Shown here piece after piece: positions 4,982-12,541 of a stretch of 12,541 bases of DNA. Both the position numbers and the translations under genes were made by a program. Below the pieces are notes generated by a model. The model was not told the origin of the DNA. It searched no databases and worked only from the letters and a program-made list of their open reading frames with translations. Position 1 is the stretch's first letter, and every line of letters begins with the position of its first letter. The stretch comes from Eubacteriales Family XIII. Incertae Sedis bacterium (GTDB lineage Bacteria > Bacillota > Clostridia > Peptostreptococcales > Anaerovoracaceae), in contig JAIRPC010000080.1 in assembly GCA_031257215.1 (NCBI GenBank), positions 1-12,541 of the forward strand, given 5' to 3'.

Positions 4982-7768
4982 ATGGGTTTCTTTGATAAGG
5001 TGCTTCCTGACCTGAACAAAAGGGAAGTGGCAAAGGTCGAAAAGATAGCGGACCGCGTAATGGCGCTCGAAGGGGAGATGGAGAAGCTCAGCGACACCCA
5101 GCTCCGCGAAAAGACGGACGAGTTCAAGAAGCGCGTCCAGGAGGGCGGCGAGGAGCTTGACGATATCCTCCCGGAGGCCTTCGCGGTTTGCCGCGAAGCG
5201 TCGAAGCGCAGCCTGGGCATGATGCATTTCAAGGTTCAGGTCATCGGCGCTATCGTGCTGCACCAGGGGCGTATCTCCGAGATGAAAACGGGCGAGGGCA
5301 AGACGCTCGTCGCGACACTCGCGGCGTACCTGAACGCGCTGTCTGGCAAGGGCGTCCATGTCGTAACTGTCAACGACTATCTCGCCAAGCGCGATATGGA
5401 GTGGATGGGCAAGCTCTACACATTCCTCGGCCTGTCGGTCGGCTGTGTCGTTCACGGCATCACGTCCGAGCAGCGCAAGGCGGCATACGACGCCGACATC
5501 ACCTACGGCACGAACAACGAATTCGGCTTCGACTACCTCCGCGACAACATGGTCATCTACGAAGAAGAGCTAATGCAGCGCGAACTGAACTACGCTATCG
5601 TGGACGAGGTGGACAGCATACTTATCGACGAGGCCCGCACGCCGCTCATCATTTCGGGCGAAGGCGACAAGTCAACGGACATGTACGGCAAGGCGGACAA
5701 ATACGTCAAGGGGCTCGTCCGCGACGTTGACTTCAAGATGGACGAAAAAGACAAGACGATCAACCTCACCGAGGACGGCGTTGAAAAGACTGAGCGCTAT
5801 TTCGGCGTGGACAACTTCTCCGACCCCGAGAACATGGAGCTGAACCACCATGTCAACCAGGCTCTGCGCGCGCGCAACCTCATGAAGCTCGACGTGGACT
5901 ATGTGGTCAAGGACGGCGAAATAATAATCGTAGACGAGTTCACGGGTCGCTTGATGTTCGGGCGGCGTTACAGCGAGGGGCTGCACCAGGCTATCGAAGC
6001 CAAAGAGGGCCTCAAAGTCAAGCAGGAGTCGAAGACCCTCGCGACGATAACGATACAGAACTATTTCCGCATGTACCAAAAGCTTTCGGGCATGACGGGT
6101 ACGGCCAAGACCGAGGAAGAGGAATTTCTCGACATCTACAATATGAACGTAGTGATGGTGCCTACGAACAAGCCTGTCGCGCGTGTGGATATGGAGGATT
6201 CGATATATTCGACGGAGCGCGGGAAGTTCGGGGCGATCGTCGAGGACATCGTGCGCGCGCACGAAACGGGGCAACCCGTTCTGGTCGGCACGATCTCCAT
6301 TGAAAAATCCGAGCTGATCTCGGACATGCTGAGGAAGCGCGGAGTCAAGCACAACGTATTGAACGCGAAGCAGCATGCCAAGGAGGCGAAGATCGTCGCG
6401 GAAGCGGGCAGGCTCGGCATGGTAACTATCGCGACGAATATGGCGGGGCGCGGAACGGACATCATCCTCGGCGGCAACCCCGATTTTGAAGCGAAGCAGG
6501 AGATGGCCAAGAACGGCTACGACGACGAAACCATCTCATACGCGGCGAGCTTCATACCGCTCGACGACCCTGAGCTGATAGAGGCAAGGCGCGTTTACAC
6601 GGAGCTGCACAACAAATACAAGGACGAGCGCGCGGACGAGCAGGCGAAGGTCATAGAGCTTGGCGGGCTCCACATCATAGGCTCGGAAAGGCACGAGTCA
6701 AGGCGTATCGACAACCAGCTGCGCGGGCGCGCGGGACGCCAAGGCGACCCTGGCTCAACGCAGTTTTTCATCTCCATGGAGGACGAGCTTCTCAGGCTAT
6801 TCGGCGGCGAACGCATGCAGAGCATTGTCGAGCGGCTTGGCGTTGAAGAGGGCGAGCCTATCGAGGCGGGAATGCTCACGAAGTCGATAGAGAACGCGCA
6901 GAAAAAAGTGGAAGGGCGCAATTTCGGCATCCGCAAATACGTGCTGCAATACGACAATGTTATGAACAAACAGCGCGAGGTTATCTACAAGGATCGCCGC
7001 ATGGTCTTGGAGGGCGCCGACATGCGTGAGCGTATCATGGCGATGCTCGAAGACCTCACGAACGAGGCCGTGGACAGCGCCGTCATGGGCGCGAAGTACG
7101 CCGAGGAATGGGACTTCGACCATATGAACGAGCTGCTCTCCCAGATATACAGGAAATACCGCCCGCGCAAATACGGAGCGGAGGAGATTCATTCGCTCGT
7201 GCCTGATATTTTGAGCGAGGACGTATACGGCGATTTCGTGAAGCTCTACGAGGAGAAGGAGCAGGAGATCGGCGAGGAAATCATGCGCGACTTGGAGCGC
7301 ATGATACTGCTCCGCGTCATAGACAGCAAGTGGATGGATCACATAGACGCCATGGACCAGCTGCGCCACGGCATAGGGCTTCGGGCTGTGGGACAGCAGG
7401 ATCCCGCAGGCGCCTACGCTCAGGAGGGCTTCGACATGTTCGAGCTGATGACCGAATCCATCAAGGAGGACACGGTCAAGTTCTGCTTCAATGTAACGGT
7501 GGAAACGAAGCGCGAACGCAAGCAGGTCATAAAGGGCGGCAAGGAAAAGAAAGACGAGAACGCGGCGGACTACCTGGGCGCGTCGGCAGGCGGCGCGGGC
7601 GGCGAGATGGGGGACGTCCCCGAACAGACGGATGTGCCGGACCGCGAGGGCAAGCCGGAAACATTCAGGCGCGAAAGCCCCAAGGTAGGCCGCAACGACC
7701 CCTGCCCCTGCGGCTCAGGCAAAAAAGTAAAGAAATGCGACTGCGCGGAGTACGCGCACCTGCGGTAA
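4982..7768 (+). CDS. secA: Preprotein translocase ATPase SecA
   Basis: Motor ATPase that drives unfolded precursor proteins through the SecYEG channel, peripheral on the inner face of the membrane. Length 928 residues, complete. The first nucleotide-binding fold has Walker A MKTGEGKT (101-108), NDYLAKRD, the TYGTNNEFGFDYLRDNM stretch and the Walker B region VDEVDSILIDEARTP (207-221). The preprotein-crosslinking domain follows, then the second motor fold with LRGRAGRQGDPGSTQFF from residue 580, the helical scaffold and wing domains, and a charged linker. The C-terminus is a zinc-binding SEC-C tail, NDPCPCGSGKKVKKCDC, with cysteines 908, 910, 919 and 921, a site that binds SecB or ribosomes in other bacteria. 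The ATG at 4982 follows GGAAAGG. prfB lies 42 bp downstream on the same strand, the usual Bacillota pair. The hpf/raiA gene that often precedes secA is not present here. Confidence 0.98.
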   Translation: MGFFDKVLPDLNKREVAKVEKIADRVMALEGEMEKLSDTQLREKTDEFKKRVQEGGEELDDILPEAFAVCREASKRSLGMMHFKVQVIGAIVLHQGRISEMKTGEGKTLVATLAAYLNALSGKGVHVVTVNDYLAKRDMEWMGKLYTFLGLSVGCVVHGITSEQRKAAYDADITYGTNNEFGFDYLRDNMVIYEEELMQRELNYAIVDEVDSILIDEARTPLIISGEGDKSTDMYGKADKYVKGLVRDVDFKMDEKDKTINLTEDGVEKTERYFGVDNFSDPENMELNHHVNQALRARNLMKLDVDYVVKDGEIIIVDEFTGRLMFGRRYSEGLHQAIEAKEGLKVKQESKTLATITIQNYFRMYQKLSGMTGTAKTEEEEFLDIYNMNVVMVPTNKPVARVDMEDSIYSTERGKFGAIVEDIVRAHETGQPVLVGTISIEKSELISDMLRKRGVKHNVLNAKQHAKEAKIVAEAGRLGMVTIATNMAGRGTDIILGGNPDFEAKQEMAKNGYDDETISYAASFIPLDDPELIEARRVYTELHNKYKDERADEQAKVIELGGLHIIGSERHESRRIDNQLRGRAGRQGDPGSTQFFISMEDELLRLFGGERMQSIVERLGVEEGEPIEAGMLTKSIENAQKKVEGRNFGIRKYVLQYDNVMNKQREVIYKDRRMVLEGADMRERIMAMLEDLTNEAVDSAVMGAKYAEEWDFDHMNELLSQIYRKYRPRKYGAEEIHSLVPDILSEDVYGDFVKLYEEKEQEIGEEIMRDLERMILLRVIDSKWMDHIDAMDQLRHGIGLRAVGQQDPAGAYAQEGFDMFELMTESIKEDTVKFCFNVTVETKRERKQVIKGGKEKKDENAADYLGASAGGAGGEMGDVPEQTDVPDREGKPETFRRESPKVGRNDPCPCGSGKKVKKCDCAEYAHLR

Positions 7769-7810
7769 GGCCGAGGCCGTCGCCGCAATAACCATATATA
7801 ATAGGATATT

Positions 7811-8911
7811 ATGATAGAACTAGAACAGATAAAATATGAGCTTTCGGATGCGCGGGCGCAGCTGGCGGAGCTTCGCGCGGCGCTTGGCTACGACGCGCTT
7901 TCGGACAGGTTAAAGGACATCACCGCGGAGAGCGAGAGGGACGGCTTTTGGGACGACCACGAGTCCGCGCAAAAGCTGCTCAAAGAGCGCAAGGCGGTGG
8001 ACGACAAGGTGAAAGGCTATGACAGCCTCGCATCCGAGATCGACGATATCGAAGTCATGATAGACCTCGCGGAGGAGGAAAACGACGAATCGCTCGTGCC
8101 TGAGGTGCAGGGCGCGTATGAGAAATGGCGCTCGGATATAGAGGGTCTGCGCATACGCACGCTGCTTGACGGCGAGTATGACCTGAACGGGTGCTATGTC
8201 GAGATCAACGCGGGGGCGGGCGGCACGGACGCGCAGGATTGGGCGGAGATGCTGCTGCGCATGTATATCAGGTGGACGGAGCGGCGCGGCTACAAGACGA
8301 AGATGCTCGACCTGCAGGACGATACGGTGGCGGGGATCAAGAGCGCGCGCTTCTCGGTCGAGGGCGAGTACGCCTACGGTTATTTGAAAAACGAGCAGGG
8401 CGTGCACCGCATAGTGCGCATCTCGCCGTTCGACAGCTCCGCGCGCAGGCACACGTCGTTCGCGTCGGTAGCGGTGACGCCAGAGATAGACGACGACATC
8501 AATATCGAAATCAATCCGGACGATATCAGGGTGGACACGTTCAGGTCGAGCGGCGCGGGCGGCCAGCACGTCAACAAGACGGACAGCGCCATCCGCATCA
8601 CGCACCTGCCGACGAATATCGTCGTGACCTGCCAGAACGAGCGCTCTCAGCACCAGAACAAAGAGGTGGCCATGAAGGCCCTGAAATCCAAGCTCTACGA
8701 GCTGGCCCGCCAAGAGCAGAAAGAAAATCTGGACGAGCTGAAAGGCGACTACGGGCAGATAGCGTGGGGCAGCCAGATACGCTCGTATGTATTCCACCCC
8801 TATTCGCTCGTCAAGGATCACCGCACGAACGCGGAGAACGGCAACGTGCAGGCGGTGATGGACGGCGACCTCGATTCATTCATCAGCGAGAAGCTTCGGC
8901 AGAGGGACTAG
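7811..8911 (+). CDS. prfB: Peptide chain release factor 2 (RF2), no programmed frameshift
   Basis: Recognises UGA and UAA stop codons in the ribosomal A site and triggers release of the finished protein. Length 366 residues. The stop-reading tripeptide SPF (205-207) identifies RF2 rather than RF1, and GGQ (250-252 in GAGGQHVNK) is the catalytic motif. The coiled-coil N-terminal domain runs from residue 1 through FWDD (46-49). In many bacteria prfB is read only after a +1 frameshift at an early in-frame UGA. Here one uninterrupted frame begins at ATG 7811, with an in-frame TAG at 7802-7804 just before it, so no such site exists. The ribosome site is modest and close (AGGA 7803-7806). The gene follows secA by 42 bp and is probably cotranscribed. 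lysC and gtrA in this window end in TGA and so need this factor. Confidence 0.97.
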   Translation: MIELEQIKYELSDARAQLAELRAALGYDALSDRLKDITAESERDGFWDDHESAQKLLKERKAVDDKVKGYDSLASEIDDIEVMIDLAEEENDESLVPEVQGAYEKWRSDIEGLRIRTLLDGEYDLNGCYVEINAGAGGTDAQDWAEMLLRMYIRWTERRGYKTKMLDLQDDTVAGIKSARFSVEGEYAYGYLKNEQGVHRIVRISPFDSSARRHTSFASVAVTPEIDDDINIEINPDDIRVDTFRSSGAGGQHVNKTDSAIRITHLPTNIVVTCQNERSQHQNKEVAMKALKSKLYELARQEQKENLDELKGDYGQIAWGSQIRSYVFHPYSLVKDHRTNAENGNVQAVMDGDLDSFISEKLRQRD

Positions 8912-9032
8912 CGCTGGCGCGAGGCTGGCAAGGGCGTTGCTCAGGTGTAGGCGCGGAGCATGGGCGCAGGCGGGTGCGGGCGCAAGAGGAATAATTTGAG
9001 CAAAATAGAAAAATCAGGACAGGAGAGTATTT

Positions 9033-9710
9033 TTGAACGAGCCAATTAGCGGCAGGAAAATCGACACAGTGGTATTCGACTTCGACGGGACGCTCGTCGA
9101 TACGAACGAGGCCGTCCTCGAATCTTGGCAGTACGCCGCGCGCGAGCTCCTCGGAAACGCTTTCCCCTATGAAAAGCTGACAGCGACCCTGGGCGAACCG
9201 ATAATGCGCACGGTTGCGTACCTGTTCCCCGACAGCGACCCAGAGCGCGTGGTGAAGACCTATCGCGAGTTCCATCATGCGAATTTCGAAAAAATGATAA
9301 AAATTTTCCCCGGCGTGACCGAGATGCTGGACGCGCTTTCCGAGGGTGGCTACAAGCTCGGCTTGGTGACGAATCGGCTTAGGTATACCACGGAAATCGG
9401 AATGGAGCAATTCGGGCTGACGAAATATTTCGGGGCCGTCGTGACGGTGGGCGAAGCGCCGAAGGACAAGCCGGAGCCGGAGCATATCTGGTTCGCCCTG
9501 GACAAATTGGGCAGCCGCCCCGAGAGGGCCATGCTCGTAGGCGATAGCCAGAACGACATCATAGGCGGGCACAGGGCGGGGCTGGTGTCCGTCCGCGTGA
9601 GCTGGGCGGTCGCGACCGACGACAGCTACGGCAACAAGGCCGCCGAGCCCGACTACGTGATAGACTCCCCATCAGGCCTGCTGGCGGTGCTAGGTGAGCT
9701 GAACGGATAG
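9033..9710 (+). CDS. HAD-superfamily phosphatase, PpaX / phosphoglycolate phosphatase-like
   Basis: A 225-residue haloacid dehalogenase-type hydrolase, cytoplasmic, with all core motifs. Motif I is DFDGT (16-20), where D16 would be the nucleophile and D18 the acid/base. Motif II is VTNR (112-115). The motif III lysine lies in KDKPEPEH (K146). Motif IV is GDSQND (170-175). A helical cap sits between motifs I and II. The layout resembles Gph (2-phosphoglycolate) and PpaX (pyrophosphate) enzymes, and the substrate cannot be decided from sequence. The start is taken as TTG at 9033 because AGGAGAG (9021-9027) lies 5 bases upstream and motif I falls at a normal distance. The gene starts 121 bp after prfB in a G-rich spacer (8912-9000) in which I see no gene or clear terminator. 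It may be read from secA-prfB or from an undetected promoter. Confidence 0.85.
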   Translation: MNEPISGRKIDTVVFDFDGTLVDTNEAVLESWQYAARELLGNAFPYEKLTATLGEPIMRTVAYLFPDSDPERVVKTYREFHHANFEKMIKIFPGVTEMLDALSEGGYKLGLVTNRLRYTTEIGMEQFGLTKYFGAVVTVGEAPKDKPEPEHIWFALDKLGSRPERAMLVGDSQNDIIGGHRAGLVSVRVSWAVATDDSYGNKAAEPDYVIDSPSGLLAVLGELNG

Positions 9711-9763
9711 CAACAGGCAATAATAGAGTGCGATCCGCAGCATCGCCAATTCGCGGCGTTATA

Positions 9764-9792
9764 TTGTACCCCGCCACGACTTATGTTAAACT
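9764..9792 (+). promoter_or_regulatory. Probable promoter of the gtr cassette, start predicted at the ATG
   Basis: TTGTAC (9764-9769) and TAAACT (9787-9792) are 17 bp apart, an ideal sigma-A spacing. The expected start, about seven bases past the -10 box, is at 9799, the A of the gtrA ATG. No ribosome binding site is seen before that ATG, which agrees with a leaderless message. Confidence 0.45.
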
Positions 9793-9798
9793 AAACAA

Positions 9799-10206
9799 AT
9801 GAAAGAATTGTTTCGCAAGCGCAGGCATTTTGTTCTGTACGGCGTGTTTGGCGTTCTTACGACGGCGGTGAACTATGCCGTGTATTTTTGTGTGTACGCT
9901 ATTCCCGGCACTCATGGCACCACTGTCCCCAATGTTTTGGCGTGGATAGGCGCGGTGCTGTTCGCCTATGCCACGAACCGCAGATGGGTGTTCGACAGCA
10001 AGGCGTCAGGGGCGCGGGCCCGCGCGGTCGAGCTGGCCAAGTTCTCCGGCAGCCGCCTTTTCTCACTCGGAGTCGAAACGGTCCTGCTCTACGTGCTTGT
10101 AGATCGCCTCGGATATTCAAACCTTTTGATAAAGATATTGTTGAGCGTGGTCATCGTCGTGATGAACTATGTGCTCAGCCGCTTTTGGGTGTTTACGCAT
10201 GAATAA
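9799..10206 (+). CDS. gtrA: GtrA-family membrane protein, putative polyprenyl-phosphate-sugar flippase
   Basis: A 135-residue protein with four predicted membrane segments (about 11-33, 43-60, 83-103 and 108-126) and the family's closing motif NYVLSRFWVF (123-132). GtrA-like proteins are proposed to move a polyprenyl-phosphate-linked sugar across the membrane, making it available to an outer-face glycosyltransferase. A role as accessory to the partner synthase is an alternative. It is first in a three-gene set. Its end overlaps the next gene by 8 bases (ATGAATAA), which suggests coupled translation. The ATG at 9799 fits the family's short cytoplasmic N-terminus, but no Shine-Dalgarno sequence precedes it. 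The symbol follows the Shigella phage gtr operons by similarity of set, not by proven function. Confidence 0.85.
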   Translation: MKELFRKRRHFVLYGVFGVLTTAVNYAVYFCVYAIPGTHGTTVPNVLAWIGAVLFAYATNRRWVFDSKASGARARAVELAKFSGSRLFSLGVETVLLYVLVDRLGYSNLLIKILLSVVIVVMNYVLSRFWVFTHE

Positions 10207-11167
10207 GATCTCGCTGATAGTCCCCTGCTACAACGAGGCGGAGGTTCTCCCGATACTCGTCCGCGCCATGAACGAAGTGGCGGACGGGATGTGCGCCGCC
10301 CACGAGCTGTGCTTCGAGTACATCTTTGTTGACGACGGCTCGGCGGACGACACGCTCGGCGTACTGAAAGATTTGAGGCGTGAATTTTCGCAGGGTGAGG
10401 GCCGCGATTTCAGATACCTCTCGTTCTCGCGCAATTTCGGCAAGGAAGCGGCAATGTTCGCGGGGCTGGAACATTCGACCGGAGATTTTGTCGCGATACT
10501 GGACGCGGATATGCAGCACCCGCCGGAGCTTCTGGCGCGGATGTACGAGGACATAACCCAGGGCGGCTGCGACTGCGTAGCGACGCGCAGGGTCAACCGC
10601 CTTGGAGAGCCGAAGCTACGCTCGTTTTTCGCGCGGTCGTTCTACAAATTCATCAACAGCATTTCCGACACGGAGATCGTGGACGGCGCCTGCGACTTCC
10701 GCATGATGACGCGGCAGATGGCGAACGCGGTCATCTCGCTGCGCGAGAAGAACAGGTTCAGCAAGGGGCTGTTCAGCTGGGTGGGGTTCAGGACGCGCTG
10801 GATAGAGTTTGAGAACAGGGAGCGCGCCGCGGGCGAAACCTCGTGGTCGTTCTGGCAGCTTCTCGCCTATTCCGTCGAGGGCATAGCCGCGTTCTCCACG
10901 CGCCCGCTCATTATCGCGACGGTCATAGGCATCCTGCTGTGCGTGGCCGCGATGGCGCTGACGGTTTTCTACGCCGTCAAGACGCTCGTCTACGGGGATC
11001 CCGTCAGCGGCTTCCCCACGCTCATCTGCACGGTCATGTTCCTCGGCGGCATACAGCTTTTCTGCATTGGGCTGATCGGCCAGTATCTAGCGAAGACGTA
11101 TATCGAAGTCAAGGGGCGCCCGATCTACATATTGCGCGAATCGGCTGGCGGGGAAGAACGCCGCTAG
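10199..11167 (+). CDS. gtrB: Polyprenyl-phosphate glycosyltransferase, GT2 family, GtrB-like
   Basis: Expected to transfer a sugar from a nucleotide donor to undecaprenyl phosphate on the inner membrane face. Length 322 residues from ATG 10199, which gives the typical N-terminus MNKISLIVPCYNEAEVLP. An ATG 30 bases upstream is in frame but lies inside gtrA and adds an unrelated tail. The catalytic GT-A domain shows FVDDGSADDT (D45, D46), NFGKEAAMFAG and the metal-binding DADMQHPPEL (D102-D104). Two membrane helices near the C-terminus (about 235-260 and 273-297) are followed by KTYIEVKGRPIYILRE, the arrangement of GtrB and related dolichyl/polyprenyl-phosphate sugar synthases. The donor sugar (glucose or another) cannot be told. 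It overlaps gtrA by 8 bases and lies 15 bases before the GtrII-like gene, so the three probably form one transcript. Confidence 0.9.
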   Translation: MNKISLIVPCYNEAEVLPILVRAMNEVADGMCAAHELCFEYIFVDDGSADDTLGVLKDLRREFSQGEGRDFRYLSFSRNFGKEAAMFAGLEHSTGDFVAILDADMQHPPELLARMYEDITQGGCDCVATRRVNRLGEPKLRSFFARSFYKFINSISDTEIVDGACDFRMMTRQMANAVISLREKNRFSKGLFSWVGFRTRWIEFENRERAAGETSWSFWQLLAYSVEGIAAFSTRPLIIATVIGILLCVAAMALTVFYAVKTLVYGDPVSGFPTLICTVMFLGGIQLFCIGLIGQYLAKTYIEVKGRPIYILRESAGGEERR

Positions 11168-11182
11168 GAAGGTCTAAATAAC

Positions 11183-12541
11183 ATGCAGTCAAAGTTATTC
11201 CAAAAATTCAAGAATTTTCTGTCGGTCGAGCAGACTCCGCTGAGCGGGCTGCCCGCCTTTGGCCGAATGGACGATAATTTCCGCCCGCTGTTGAAGCCCG
11301 CGCTGTACTCGTTTTTCATGTACATAGTCGCGATTTCCGCCATCCTCCGCGCCAATTTCAACTACGTGGACGATATGGGCAGGTCGCTGTCGGGCTACCG
11401 CATCTGGGACACGTCGAGCCGATATGTGAACCAATGGCTCTCCGTGCTTCTACACACGGACAATCACCTGACGGACATCTCGCCGCTGACGCAGGTGCTG
11501 GCGGCGGGCGTCATCGCGGCGGGCAGCGTCGCGCTCGTCTACATCCTGTCGGACGGCAGGGTGACCGTGCCGAAGCTCATAGCCGCGCTCCCGCTCGGGC
11601 TTTCGCCGTATTTCCTCTGCTGTATCTCCTACAAATTTGACGCGCCATATATGGCCATGTCGGTAACGGCGTCCATCGTCCCGTTCGTTTTCGCGAACTC
11701 GCGCCGCTGGCTGTTCGGCGCTGTTTCGGTCGGCTGCCTGCTCGTGATGTGCATGTCCTACCAGGCTTCCTCCGGCATATACATAATGCTGTTGATAGTT
11801 TTGTGCTTCCGCGAATGGAACGAGAAAGGCCAGCGCTCACGGGACGGCGTGAAATTCCTGCTGTACGGCGGTGCGCTCTATGTGCTGTCACTGCTCATCT
11901 ACAAGCTGTTTTTCATGCACCCCGTCAACTCGTATTATTCGACGGATCTCTTCCCGCCCGCTGCATTCCTGCCTGGCGTGGCGGCGAATTTGGGTAAATA
12001 CATATCCAGCATAGAGGCCGCCAGCAACCCGCTTTGGACGGCGCTCACGATAGCGGTGGCGGTACTCTTCGTCGTGGTTTTGGTGGCGAACTCGAAGCGC
12101 CGCCGCGCCGCCGCGTTGTTCTCGTCGCTCGGCATATTGGCGCTCATGTTTTTCGTGTCATACGGCATCTACCTCGCCATGCAGGGACCTCAGTTCGCGA
12201 CGCGCGCGCTTCTCGGAGCGGGCGCTCTGCTCGCTGTGCTATGCGTGACGGCTGTCCGCGTCCGCCCGCGCCCGCTGGCTCTGCCCGTGTTCGCGCTCTG
12301 CTGGTGCTTCTTCGTTTTCTCGTTTACCTACGGCAATGCCCTCGCGGAGCAGAAGGATTATGTGGATTTCCGGACGGATATACTCGCCGCCGACCTTGGC
12401 CGCGCATTCCCGACCGAGGACTTGACAAAGATGACCATGCGCATCGAGGGCACGGCGGGCTACGCCGCGCCGATAGAGAAGAACATCGCGCTGCGCTACC
12501 CCGTCATCAAGACGATGGTTCCCGTCCAGCTTTGCTCGACC
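11183..12541 (+). CDS. GtrII-like polytopic glycosyltransferase (GT-C type), 3' end missing
   Basis: An open frame of 453 codons that runs off the window end without a stop. A ribosome site AGGAAGG (11166-11172) overlaps the end of gtrB, 10 bases before the ATG. The protein has about ten hydrophobic segments (for example near 38-56, 104-122, 129-148, 154-172, 224-243, 285-303, 311-331, 341-359 and 366-383). After the first comes an acidic pair in FNYVDDMGR (D63, D64), the expected place of the catalytic acids in GT-C enzymes, then SGYRIWDTSSRYVNQWLS. This pattern matches the GtrII glucosyltransferase family, whose Shigella members add glucose to O-antigen from undecaprenyl-phosphate-glucose outside the membrane. 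A region after about residue 385 is likely extracytoplasmic. With gtrA and gtrB it completes a three-component system. In a Gram-positive the acceptor would more likely be a teichoic acid, capsule or other wall polymer. Confidence 0.8.
   Translation, partial: MQSKLFQKFKNFLSVEQTPLSGLPAFGRMDDNFRPLLKPALYSFFMYIVAISAILRANFNYVDDMGRSLSGYRIWDTSSRYVNQWLSVLLHTDNHLTDISPLTQVLAAGVIAAGSVALVYILSDGRVTVPKLIAALPLGLSPYFLCCISYKFDAPYMAMSVTASIVPFVFANSRRWLFGAVSVGCLLVMCMSYQASSGIYIMLLIVLCFREWNEKGQRSRDGVKFLLYGGALYVLSLLIYKLFFMHPVNSYYSTDLFPPAAFLPGVAANLGKYISSIEAASNPLWTALTIAVAVLFVVVLVANSKRRRAAALFSSLGILALMFFVSYGIYLAMQGPQFATRALLGAGALLAVLCVTAVRVRPRPLALPVFALCWCFFVFSFTYGNALAEQKDYVDFRTDILAADLGRAFPTEDLTKMTMRIEGTAGYAAPIEKNIALRYPVIKTMVPVQLCST

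Noticed and set aside
7910..8821. Long minus-strand open frame opposite prfB, and the + frame 8191-8994 overlapping it
   Set aside because: Both are out-of-frame readings of a convincing RF2 gene with no protein family character.
8912..9000. G-rich spacer after prfB as a G-quadruplex or small gene
   Set aside because: The G-triplets are unevenly spaced with long loops, and no frame there has a start with a ribosome site. I see only spacer.
9730..9746. GCGAT / ATCGC inverted repeat after the HAD gene as a terminator
   Set aside because: Only five base pairs with a 7-nt loop and no U-run. Too weak to call.
10169..10198. Ten-residue upstream extension of gtrB
   Set aside because: It lies inside gtrA and adds an unrelated sequence before the normal MNKISLIVPCYNE start. 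The overlap start at 10199 is preferred.

Overview
The window suggests a strict anaerobe of the Bacillota, most likely class Clostridia. It starts inside an [FeFe]-hydrogenase maturation gene (hydF), carries a Gram-positive style secA-prfB pair, and has a monofunctional clostridial-type aspartate kinase. This rests on gene content and protein character, and no species can be named. The core genes are GC-rich yet use many ATA isoleucine codons. Every supported gene is on the + strand. The long minus-strand open frames lie antisense to conserved genes and look like by-products of high GC.

Layout: (1) 1-264, the 3' end of hydF, closed by a hairpin. (2) 265-503, a gene-free spacer with a 33-bp tandem repeat array and a promoter, leading into a DUF4143-type AAA ATPase (504-1799). 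That ATPase is more AT-rich than the core genes and looks like an accessory insertion. (3) 1800-3228, a promoter with an extended -10, a leader of about 150 nt, and metK. (4) 3229-3490, a 262-bp gap holding a 12-bp palindrome and at least four strong hairpins, read here as a structured noncoding RNA (possibly raiA-motif). It ends just before lysC (3491-4804). (5) 4802-4904, a ~100-bp nested palindrome that takes in the lysC stop codon, followed by a short repeat-containing promoter region. (6) 4982-8911, secA then prfB. (7) 9033-9710, a HAD phosphatase. (8) 9764 to the window end, a gtrA / gtrB / GtrII-like cassette whose last gene runs off the end.

The genes fall into groups. LysC makes aspartyl-phosphate, the entry to lysine, threonine and methionine, and MetK turns methionine into SAM, so the two neighbours lie on one metabolic line. 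SecA (protein export) and RF2 (termination at UGA and UAA) form a housekeeping pair often found together in Bacillota. The final three genes fit a three-component glycosylation system: a polyprenyl-phosphate glycosyltransferase, a small membrane protein thought to flip the lipid-linked sugar, and a polytopic GT-C enzyme that moves the sugar to a surface polymer.

The points most worth a second look are the structured RNA between metK and lysC, the palindromic element after lysC, the repeat array before the ATPase, and the complete glycosylation cassette with a possibly leaderless first gene.
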